From Chitinophaga pinensis DSM 2588 (lineage in GTDB: Bacteria > Bacteroidota > Bacteroidia > Chitinophagales > Chitinophagaceae), in the NCBI RefSeq assembly GCF_000024005.1, contig NC_013132.1, positions 682,001 to 746,000 on the forward strand: a DNA stretch of 64,000 bases, in the 5' to 3' direction. The position numbers and the translations under genes are program-made. Under the pieces are notes generated by a model. The model worked only from the letters and a program-made list of their open reading frames with translations, was not told the origin of the DNA and did no database searches. Positions 16,818 through 23,313 of the stretch are shown here, one piece after another; within the stretch, counting starts at the first letter, position 1, and each line of letters opens with the position of its first letter.

Positions 16818-17336
16818 ATGCTCAAATATGGCATTACCATCTTTATTGTGACCACTACCGCCATCTGTAGTTACTTTCTGTTAGCGTACAAGTTGGATAC
16901 GATCGTGTTATACGATCGCACAGATGCTTATACCACTATCGCCCCCTACTTTGCCGCTGTTCCGGAAATTCTGGTCAAAAACGATAATGAACTGGATGTC
17001 GTACTCAGTTTTGAAGGTGTCCGGGAGTCCGTATACCTGAATAATCTTGAAATCAATATTGCACCGGGCAACGCTACGCCAGTTATGCCGGTTGCCGTCA
17101 GAGAGGATGGCAGTAATTGTCAGGCTTCCTGTTACAGCGCCCTGCCCTGCAAATCCAAAATGCTGGAACCCCTGAAACAGGACCAACATTTCACTTTTAC
17201 CTTCAATACCAGCAAGCTCCACACGAAACGCTATATGTTGACTATCAAAGGTGATATTGTCAATGGCGGCTTCAAATCCTCTTTCCGGAAACAGATCCCT
17301 ATACAGGAAAAGGCTGTGTTCCTGGAGCGCAATTAA
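16818..17336 (+). CDS. Membrane-anchored protein of unknown function
   Basis: A 172-residue protein I do not recognise. Residues about 5-25 are a hydrophobic anchor or uncleaved signal; the rest is probably periplasmic, with a beta-rich pattern (VLSFEGVRESVYLNNLEI) and a cluster of Cys (NCQASCYSALPCKSK) that could form disulfides. It starts at an ATG 60 bp after the slipin terminator and ends 33 bp before the DUF5690 transporter, so it may share a transcript with that gene. Confidence 0.65.
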   Translation: MLKYGITIFIVTTTAICSYFLLAYKLDTIVLYDRTDAYTTIAPYFAAVPEILVKNDNELDVVLSFEGVRESVYLNNLEINIAPGNATPVMPVAVREDGSNCQASCYSALPCKSKMLEPLKQDQHFTFTFNTSKLHTKRYMLTIKGDIVNGGFKSSFRKQIPIQEKAVFLERN

Positions 17337-17369
17337 TGGTTATTTTTAACAGGAATCAACCTGTTTTCT

Positions 17370-18644
17370 TTGCATCAACCAGTTTCTACCCGCTTATCTT
17401 CCAGGCAATTGGGCATCGCCCTAATCTCCGCATTTGTCGCTTTTGCGGCATATACCTGCATTTTTGCCTTCAGAAAAGCGTTCAATGTAGCGCCTTACAA
17501 CGGCTATAGCGTCTGGGGAATTGATTATAAGATCGTGCTCGTCATCACCCAGGTAGCGGGGTATATGAGCAGCAAGTTCTACGGCATCCGCTTCATATCT
17601 GAAATGAAACGCGTTGGGAGAGGACGCTTAATACTAATCCTGGTTGGAGTCTCCTGGTTATCCTGGTTACTATTTGCGTTAGTACCGCCACCATATAACG
17701 CCTGGTGTTTATTCCTGAATGGATTCCCTTTAGGCATGCTGTGGGGCGTTGTCTTTTCATTTGTAGAAGGACGAAAAACGACAGATCTGATCAGCGCTGC
17801 GCTGGCGGTCAGTTTTATCTTTGCCTCCGGACTGGCAAAGTCCACGGCACAATGGGTGATGCAATCATTACATGTCAGCGAATACTGGATGCCTTTTACC
17901 GTTGGAGCTATTTTCTTTCTCCCACTGATCGTCTTCATCTTTCTGCTGGAAAAAATACCGGCTCCCGACGCTGAAGATGAAGCCATGCGTATGCACCGGC
18001 TACCCATGCAAGCAAAGGAAAGAAAAAAACTACTCGCTGAATTTCTCCCGGGACTAGTTACCCTGATCGTTATCTATATACTGGTTACCATACTAAGAGA
18101 AGTGAGGGATAGCTTCATGGCAGATATGTGGCGGGTGTCGGGAGTAGCCTACAATGCGGCTACCTTCACACAGACGGAAACGATTATTTCACTGGTTATT
18201 CTTATTATGATCGCATCCATGATTTTCCTGCAACATAACTATCATGCATTTCTATTGACACAGGTTATTATGCTGTTAGGATTTATCTTATCCCTGACCG
18301 CGACCATCATCTATCTGCAACACAGTCTTTCTCTCTATATGTGGATGATATTGGTAGGACTGGGATTATTCATGGTATATATTCCTTTCAACAGTATTCT
18401 GTTTGATCGCTTTATTGCGACGTTTCGGTTTTCGGGAAATGTAGGTTTCCTGATCTACCTCGCAGATTCATTCGGATACCTCGGCAGCGTAGGGGTGTTA
18501 CTGACCAAATCAATATTCCGTATACAGACAGACTGGCTGCAATTCTATACACATTTGGTATTAATTGCAGGCGGTATAGGTATTGTCGGAACAACTATCA
18601 GTATTATCTACTTCATCCGAAAATATAAACAACGATCATTGTAA
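17370..18644 (+). CDS. DUF5690 / MFS-like membrane transporter
   Basis: A 424-residue polytopic membrane protein with about 12 hydrophobic helices in two halves joined by a charged loop near residues 200-225 (AEDEAMRMHRLPMQAKERKK). The sequence matches the DUF5690 family of Bacteroidota, relatives of the major facilitator superfamily; substrate unknown. The start is a problem: the first usable codon is a TTG at 17370 and no ATG occurs before the first helix. That TTG is itself inside TTTTCTTTGCATC, which looks like a -7 promoter box, so the true start may differ by a few codons. The 3' end overlaps the convergent PhyH gene by 9 bp. Confidence 0.82.
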   Translation: MHQPVSTRLSSRQLGIALISAFVAFAAYTCIFAFRKAFNVAPYNGYSVWGIDYKIVLVITQVAGYMSSKFYGIRFISEMKRVGRGRLILILVGVSWLSWLLFALVPPPYNAWCLFLNGFPLGMLWGVVFSFVEGRKTTDLISAALAVSFIFASGLAKSTAQWVMQSLHVSEYWMPFTVGAIFFLPLIVFIFLLEKIPAPDAEDEAMRMHRLPMQAKERKKLLAEFLPGLVTLIVIYILVTILREVRDSFMADMWRVSGVAYNAATFTQTETIISLVILIMIASMIFLQHNYHAFLLTQVIMLLGFILSLTATIIYLQHSLSLYMWMILVGLGLFMVYIPFNSILFDRFIATFRFSGNVGFLIYLADSFGYLGSVGVLLTKSIFRIQTDWLQFYTHLVLIAGGIGIVGTTISIIYFIRKYKQRSL

Positions 18645-19349
18645 TAACTCAGACCATTGAAGCGGCGCAGGTAAAGACTGATCACTGAACTCAATATGGA
18701 TCACCCTGCGTCTGTGATGGTTAGTCGTTCTGCTGGATGCATGTAGCAATAAAGGACGCATAATCATAATACCCCCTTCCGGTACCTCACAGATGGTTTC
18801 GGTTTCCACCGTCCAGTCAATTGTTTCCGGCCGGTAAATTCCCTTTCTATGAGAACCAGGCACTACTCTTAATGCACCGTTTTGTTCATCTGTATGATCA
18901 AGATGTATGCGAATCGTAAAATTCTGCTCCAATATATTTAGGGGAGGCTGTACAGCATATTGCTGTTGCTTGACCGTCCATGGTCCGAAACCAGGCACTT
19001 CTGCTTTCTCTTTTACGGAAATGGTCAGGTCCTGGTGATAAGATACAAACCAGTTAGAATCACCCGGTTTATCAAAGTAGATAGACTTTACCGGACAATA
19101 TCCTTCCCCAAACAAACGGCTGATCACGTCCTTTAGCTTGTCATTAAACACCGCTGCTGTTACCGCTGGTATTTCTTTTAGAAATTGCCGGATAGCAAAA
19201 AGATCTTTTGTTTTCCGAAAAGTATCGTTTGAAGTATCTGCCTCCTGAATACAGGCGGCCAACGCGCCTACTTCTTCCGTTGTGAAGATATTGCCGATGA
19301 CCGTAAACCCTTTATCGGCTATCTCTTGTTGATGGAATGCAGCGTTCAT
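18636..19349 (-). CDS. PhyH-family Fe(II)/2-oxoglutarate dioxygenase
   Basis: A 237-residue double-stranded beta-helix oxygenase of the phytanoyl-CoA dioxygenase family. The iron ligands are visible: H105 and D107 in YHQDLT and the distal His at 203 in LLLHASSRT, with an Arg a few residues later (HHRRRVIHIEF) to hold 2-oxoglutarate. The segment NGALRVVPGSHRKG is a family landmark. It hydroxylates an unknown substrate. Its ATG overlaps the stop codon of the RlaP-type nucleotidyltransferase by 4 bp (ATGA), so the two are co-translated; an RNA or nucleotide substrate is possible but is only inferred from that link. Confidence 0.88.
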   Translation of the reverse strand: MNAAFHQQEIADKGFTVIGNIFTTEEVGALAACIQEADTSNDTFRKTKDLFAIRQFLKEIPAVTAAVFNDKLKDVISRLFGEGYCPVKSIYFDKPGDSNWFVSYHQDLTISVKEKAEVPGFGPWTVKQQQYAVQPPLNILEQNFTIRIHLDHTDEQNGALRVVPGSHRKGIYRPETIDWTVETETICEVPEGGIMIMRPLLLHASSRTTNHHRRRVIHIEFSDQSLPAPLQWSELLQ

Positions 19350-20422
19350 ATACTATGTTTATAAAATGACGCTCTGATGTTCACCAATATATCTTCTGCT
19401 TTGTTCAGATCTGGAGCATCAGGTAAACCTGAGCGGGCATAAAGGCCATCCATCTTTTGCATTTTTTCATCCACCATTTTCAGGAGATCTTCATATTCAA
19501 AAGCGCCTGCCTTGATCTGTAATAAAAATTCCCGGTCCTTACGTTTTACATTCACTTTATGTTCCGTGGCAATTTCTTCTGCCATGCTAAGCAAACGGAA
19601 TGTGTGCATCATGTTCTTAGCATCGTAATTTTTACCATGACTCATGGTATTCTGATAGCGGGCGTCATTTCTCTTTTCCACCCACTCCCAGTATTCCAGG
19701 TATTCACGACAATAAACGGAATAACCATCCTTATTGAAGTTCATTACAACCAGGTGTTTCACGCCAACAGGGATAGAACTGAGTTGCACATCATTGGCAG
19801 TGTCACCAGATGCAATTCCTTTCAGATAAGAACCATCATTTATCTGATGCTGATGAAAGAGCAGATAAACATCCCTGAAATGATCTACCTGCGTAAGACC
19901 ACAATCCTCCTGTGTATATCCATTGTTGTCTAACCATTTCTTCAAAGGAATACTTCCATTACCGGCAATGATATAACAGAAGTCCAGAATAGATTTACGG
20001 GCAGGCTCCACCGGATTGTGTATCTTTTTATTCAGGCCTTTGGCTTTCTTAATCTGCGAAGCCGCATAACCAGCGAAAGTATCTTTACATAGTTTTGAAA
20101 GAAAGTCTTCAGGCTTGGTCTTCTCTATCAGGGGATGACGATAAAGTACACAATCATCCGGCGTACTTAGCAACTCAATAATATTCGGGTTGTTTTTAGT
20201 GAGCAGGTCTATAAACCGGCCCACTTCATAATACACTTCATCATTTGTTTCATTGGCCACTTGTGTGGTATAATTCAATCCATACAATTCTTTCGCAGGC
20301 AGCACAAAAATTCCTCTGATATCCGTATCTGAAGTAGGTGAGTGTAAGTGTTGTGCCCTGCTGCCACTGATAGCTTTCAACAGCAGATCTGTTGTTTCTG
20401 TTTGTAGTTGCGCGAGCGTCAT
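19346..20422 (-). CDS. RlaP-type nucleotidyltransferase (Pol-beta fold, RNA-repair family)
   Basis: A 358-residue protein with the Pol-beta nucleotidyltransferase motif near its N-terminus: GSRAQHLHSPTSDTDIRGIF at about residues 20-39, giving the G-S-x-A...S-D-x-D-x-x-G pattern with the two metal-binding Asp in SDTDIRG. The helical remainder (EVGRFIDLLTKNNPNIIELL, SILDFCYIIAG) matches the DUF/RlaP family (PF10127) that has been described as part of predicted bacterial and phage RNA-repair systems, where it may rebuild cleaved RNA ends. It starts at 20422 and is followed by PhyH with a 4-bp overlap. It is divergent from the leader/tRNA operon, sharing a 125-bp promoter region with it. No RNA ligase is present nearby. 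Confidence 0.85.
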   Translation of the reverse strand: MTLAQLQTETTDLLLKAISGSRAQHLHSPTSDTDIRGIFVLPAKELYGLNYTTQVANETNDEVYYEVGRFIDLLTKNNPNIIELLSTPDDCVLYRHPLIEKTKPEDFLSKLCKDTFAGYAASQIKKAKGLNKKIHNPVEPARKSILDFCYIIAGNGSIPLKKWLDNNGYTQEDCGLTQVDHFRDVYLLFHQHQINDGSYLKGIASGDTANDVQLSSIPVGVKHLVVMNFNKDGYSVYCREYLEYWEWVEKRNDARYQNTMSHGKNYDAKNMMHTFRLLSMAEEIATEHKVNVKRKDREFLLQIKAGAFEYEDLLKMVDEKMQKMDGLYARSGLPDAPDLNKAEDILVNIRASFYKHSI

Positions 20423-20508
20423 TTGGGCGATTATTTTCTTATGTGAAACAAGGTATATTTTTTTTAAAAATTTTCTTACATAAAATGCTAATATTAAAAA
20501 AATAGTTT

Positions 20509-20516
20509 CATCTTTG
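20509..20516 (+). promoter_or_regulatory. Promoter -7 box for the leader/tRNA transcript
   Basis: CATCTTTG, within GTTTCATCTTTG identical to the box at 14549-14560, lies 30 bp upstream of leader ORF 1. No good -33 TTTG is seen, suggesting a weak or activated promoter. Confidence 0.55.
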
Positions 20517-20546
20517 CATCGTTAAAACAAAACACAAGAACAAACA

Positions 20547-20639
20547 ATGCAACGCACACAGCTACATAAAAATTGCAGAGGCTCATTTGGTCCGATAGAG
20601 GACTATGATGCATGCAGGGCTGTTTACGCTATCAATTAG
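20547..20639 (+). CDS. Leader mini-ORF 1 (30 codons)
   Basis: ATG at 20547 to TAG at 20637-20639, preceded by an A-rich stretch as usual for Bacteroidota starts. The 30-residue product contains 19 of the 20 amino acids (only Trp is absent), with Gln CAA and CAG, His CAT and the rare Ile codon ATA, the amino acids served by the three tRNAs downstream. The ORF runs across the first strand (20613-20620) of a mutually exclusive hairpin pair, and its stop lies just before the terminator. This is the layout of a leader peptide in transcription attenuation. Translation and function are inferred. Confidence 0.55.
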   Translation: MQRTQLHKNCRGSFGPIEDYDACRAVYAIN

Positions 20640-20698
20640 TTAATAAAACTAACTCGATATAACTCAGGCCCTGCAAGGAATTGCAGGGCTTTTTTTTT
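20613..20698 (+). promoter_or_regulatory. Attenuator: terminator with competing antiterminator
   Basis: Terminator: GCCCTGCAA (20668-20676), loop GGAA, TTGCAGGGC (20681-20689), then nine T. Antiterminator: TGCAGGGC at 20613-20620 can instead pair with GCCCTGCA (20668-20675), which would break the terminator. The 5' strand lies within leader ORF 1, so a ribosome finishing the ORF masks it and favours termination, while an early stall frees it. The terminator itself is certain; the switch is inferred. Confidence 0.7.
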
Positions 20699-20715
20699 CA
20701 CCCCATTGTCAATTT

Positions 20716-20853
20716 ATGCATACACGAAAAATGTCCATACGATTCAAACACATCAGCGAAGGCCAGCAGCAAAGCGGGTTAACGCATTGTGCGTGGCTAA
20801 ACGTGGGCTATGATCCCGAGAGACCCATTTACCAACGAACCGAATTTTTATAG
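20716..20853 (+). CDS. Leader mini-ORF 2 (45 codons)
   Basis: ATG at 20716 to TAG at 20851-20853. The 45-residue product contains all 20 amino acids, complete by residue 34, and is rich in Gln (CAG CAG CAA, later CAA), His (CAT CAC CAT) and Ile (ATA ATC ATT). It is followed 30 bp later by a very strong palindromic terminator. CAACGAACCG at 20833-20842, near the end of the ORF, could pair with CGGTCGTTG (20897-20905), the left arm of that hairpin, with one bulged A. I read it as a second leader peptide in series with the first, but it may simply be a small unknown protein. Confidence 0.5.
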   Translation: MHTRKMSIRFKHISEGQQQSGLTHCAWLNVGYDPERPIYQRTEFL

Positions 20854-20883
20854 TCTGAAGAAGCAATCGCTGTATTCAGTTCA

Positions 20884-20927
20884 GATATAAAAAACCCGGT
20901 CGTTGCAACGACCGGGTTTTTTATATC
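20884..20927. terminator. 44-nt perfect palindrome, bidirectional terminator
   Basis: GATATAAAAAACCCGGTCGT and onward to 20905 is the exact complement of 20906-20927, with no loop bases left over. A GC core (CCCGGTCGTTG) is flanked by A6/T6 tracts, so it should stop transcription from either side. It separates the leader ORFs from the tRNA genes. Confidence 0.88.
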
Positions 20928-21027
20928 CTCATCTGCACAGGAACGTATATCCCGTGGTGGAGAAGGTATGTCTTGTACCCAGCAAATGCAGATTGCATAA
21001 GGGATTCGTGTGCGCATACATATTCAT

Positions 21028-21100
21028 TGATCTGTAGCTCAACGGTTAGAGCAACTGCCTTATACGCAGCAGGCTACCGGTTCAAATCCGGTCAGATCAA
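21028..21100 (+). tRNA. tRNA-Ile (anticodon UAU)
   Basis: Complete cloverleaf: acceptor TGATCTG/CAGATCA, D arm GCTC/GAGC, anticodon stem ACTGC/GCAGC (first pair A-C), loop CTTATAC with anticodon TAT, T arm ACCGG/CCGGT with loop TTCAAAT, discriminator A, CCA not encoded. It would read the rare codon AUA, which most bacteria decode with a CAU anticodon modified by TilS. That makes this an unusual, accessory-type tRNA. Confidence 0.93.
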
Positions 21101-21105
21101 CACTT

Positions 21106-21177
21106 TTCCGGATAGTGTAATGGTTAACATATCACACTTTGACTGTGATGTTCTCAGTTCGAATCTGAGTCCGGAAA
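21106..21177 (+). tRNA. tRNA-Gln (anticodon UUG)
   Basis: Acceptor TTCCGGA/TCCGGAA (U1-A72 as is typical of tRNA-Gln), D arm GTGT/ACAT, anticodon stem TCACA/TGTGA with loop CTTTGAC (anticodon TTG), T arm CTCAG/CTGAG with loop TTCGAAT, discriminator A, no encoded CCA. It begins 5 bp after tRNA-Ile. Confidence 0.94.
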
Positions 21178-21186
21178 CATACAAAT

Positions 21187-21258
21187 GGTGTCAGTAATTC
21201 AAGGGCAGAATACCCGAATGTGAATCGGGATATGAGGGTTCGAGTCCCCCTGACACCC
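21187..21258 (+). tRNA. tRNA-His (anticodon GUG)
   Basis: Eight-pair acceptor GGTGTCAG/CTGACACC, including the extra G-1 that marks tRNA-His, then D arm ATTC/GAAT, anticodon stem CCCGA/TCGGG with loop ATGTGAA (anticodon GTG), T arm with loop TTCGAGT. No encoded CCA. It ends 33 bp before the YkuK-type gene. Confidence 0.94.
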
Positions 21259-21291
21259 ATAAAAATTATTAGCAACAAATATGACATAGCA

Positions 21292-21777
21292 ATGCAACAC
21301 ATCAACAAATGGAGGCGGCTTAACGGAGACGAAATACAACGGCCTATCGCAGATGAAATTACTGAAATGCTGATCGCTGAAAGAGAAGCTGGTAATGATC
21401 TCAAAGTCTGTATCGGCACCGATAGCCAGGTAAAGGGACGAATCACAGAATTCGCCACCGTTATCGTTTTTCTCCGGAAAGGTAAAGGTGGATTCATGTA
21501 TATCCACAACTTCAGCACACAACGAAAAATGAGCATCAAAGAAAGGATGCTGGAAGAAGTGGGCAGAAGTATAGAAGTGGCTTACTCATTGTGTCACATT
21601 TTCACAGCATATAATGTGGACATGGAAGTACATGCAGACATCAACACCAATCCGAACTTCAGGAGTAATGATGCATTGAAAGAAGCAATGGGGTACATCA
21701 TGGGAATGGGCTTTACCTTTCGGGCAAAGCCTCACGCCTTCGCAAGTACCTCCTGCGCAAATAAAATAGTACACTAA
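21292..21777 (+). CDS. YkuK-family RNase H-like protein
   Basis: A 161-residue protein of the YkuK (DUF458) family, which has an RNase H-like fold. The first strand CIGTDSQVKGRITEFATVIVF carries the usual acidic residue, VDMEVHADINTNPNFRSND the second acidic cluster, and the C-terminal KPHAFASTSCANKIV is the family signature. Biochemical activity in the family is not settled; nuclease action on RNA or RNA-DNA is suggested by the fold. The start is the ATG at 21292; a longer frame begins inside tRNA-His and is not real. It is probably co-transcribed with the three tRNAs and the 65-residue protein that follows after 12 bp. Confidence 0.85.
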   Translation: MQHINKWRRLNGDEIQRPIADEITEMLIAEREAGNDLKVCIGTDSQVKGRITEFATVIVFLRKGKGGFMYIHNFSTQRKMSIKERMLEEVGRSIEVAYSLCHIFTAYNVDMEVHADINTNPNFRSNDALKEAMGYIMGMGFTFRAKPHAFASTSCANKIVH

Positions 21778-21789
21778 AAATCAGATCAT

Positions 21790-21987
21790 ATGGTTCATGT
21801 AAGCGTCCTGACGGACATTGCAGAAACAAGACAGAAAGATATTAGCAACACAGCACACATCCTCGGTTTTAAAACAACTGTGATGGCTACAACAAGAATG
21901 CTTGAGGAGGCAGATCTTGTTGATAACGGTAACGTGAAGATCAAAAGGGGAGTAGTGACTTTACCTGCGATCGTGCGGGATGATTAG
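21790..21987 (+). CDS. Small protein of unknown function (65 aa)
   Basis: Starts at an ATG 12 bp after the YkuK-type gene, in the same direction, so it is probably the last gene of the tRNA operon. The 65 residues are soluble and mixed alpha/beta, with ISNTAHILGFKTTVMATTRML in the middle and a basic/acidic tail ending VRDD. I do not recognise a family. It could be a small RNA-binding or regulatory partner of the YkuK protein, but the sequence gives no direct evidence. Confidence 0.6.
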   Translation: MVHVSVLTDIAETRQKDISNTAHILGFKTTVMATTRMLEEADLVDNGNVKIKRGVVTLPAIVRDD

Positions 21988-22520
21988 ACATTCCTGCAAT
22001 GAACTTTTCTGTATGTTAATTCAATCACATGATATTTACAGGAGATCTTCATGGAGGATATCCATCGCTGCTGCATCACTAGGACTGCCCTGTTATCTGA
22101 ACTGGCGCAGATGGAAATTGTATTGTCTTATCCCAGATCTGCTGGCTTAAGAGGGTAATATTATGGTCATTTCAGCCCTCACTATTTCACTGGTATTTTC
22201 AATTTTTATTGATTCTTACCCTTGATCAGCAGAGAACGAATGCTGACTTTAGCTTATTTTGTATTAAAATTGTGCTGTCTTTTATCCCATTGCCGACGTC
22301 TCTAAAGAAATGCGGATCAACCTGTAACGAACTATAGCGGGGCATTATACCACTGCTTAAGCATCATTAAATAGCTATTCCTTTTGTGGATTAACGATAT
22401 TTCGCAAATCATCATATGGAACTAAACTCCATATCACTCACAATCAAATAGTTATCTATTGGCACAAAATTCACTTATCATAGACACACCATATAAATCA
22501 AATAAGCATTAGCAACCTAT
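21988..22520. other. Gene-free stretch before the LytTR regulator
   Basis: About 530 bp. A 35-codon ORF with a good AGGAG stands at 22051-22158 (product begins MEDIHRCC) but has no other support. No tRNA or strong hairpin was seen; the promoter of the two-component genes should be here. Confidence 0.45.
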
Positions 22521-23216
22521 ATGATCACACTTATTATTGACGACAATGCCATCGCACGAACTACATTGCTGGAACTTACCAGCCAGATTAAGGGCGTTGT
22601 TGTTGCCTGTGAGTGCGGAAATGCCATTGATGCCTATAACTATCTCCAGGAAAATACAGTAGACCTGTTGCTGCTGGACATAGAAATGCCGGGAATGTCC
22701 GGACTTGAACTGATCAAAAACATGGGTAATAAGAAGCCTGTTATCATCTTTACAACTTCCAAGAAGGAGTATGCGGTAGAGGCATTTGAGCTCAATGTAG
22801 CAGACTATCTCGTCAAACCAATTACCCCAGGCCGGTTCCTGCAGGCCATCGAAAAAGCCCGGCAAGTGGTTGAAAGTAATAAAGAGGAAATCCGCTGGGA
22901 GAATGATGAATTTATCTTCATCCGGGATTCCAATATTGTCAGAAGACTGAAACTGGAAGAAATTCTCTACGCCGAGGCTATGGGCGATTATGTCAAGTTA
23001 TTCACTGCCAAGAAGTTCTTCGCCGTACATACCTCCTTACGTTCCCTGGAAGAACGCCTGCCAGCATCTCGTTTTCTGAGAATACACCGTTCCTATATGG
23101 TCGCCATCGATAAAATAGACACCCTGCAGGACGGAGCCGTCCTCATAGGAGAGAAGAGCCTGCCCGTGGCAGACGCCTACCGTAAGGCCCTTAATAAGCG
23201 AATGAACGTACTATAA
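22521..23216 (+). CDS. LytTR-family response regulator
   Basis: A 231-residue two-component regulator. Residues 1-118 are a receiver domain with the phospho-acceptor D53 in LLLLDIEMPGMSG, acidic DD near residue 8, Thr in IIFTTSKKEY and Lys in DYLVKPI. Residues about 130-230 are a LytTR DNA-binding domain (ILYAEAMGDYVKLFT, FLRIHRSYMVAIDKID). It lies 97 bp upstream of a hybrid histidine kinase, but that kinase has its own receiver and Hpt domains, so the phosphate may reach this regulator through the Hpt His. Target genes are unknown. Confidence 0.94.
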   Translation: MITLIIDDNAIARTTLLELTSQIKGVVVACECGNAIDAYNYLQENTVDLLLLDIEMPGMSGLELIKNMGNKKPVIIFTTSKKEYAVEAFELNVADYLVKPITPGRFLQAIEKARQVVESNKEEIRWENDEFIFIRDSNIVRRLKLEEILYAEAMGDYVKLFTAKKFFAVHTSLRSLEERLPASRFLRIHRSYMVAIDKIDTLQDGAVLIGEKSLPVADAYRKALNKRMNVL

Positions 23217-23313
23217 GCCGGCTAACCGAATAAGGCTCCCGGCGATCAATTTTGCCCGTCTGGCGAAACCTGCCCGACAGGGTGCTCCTGGTATATGACT
23301 TTTACGGATTGAC

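Noticed and set aside
21220..21291. A longer N-terminus for the YkuK-type protein
   Set aside because: The extension starts inside tRNA-His.
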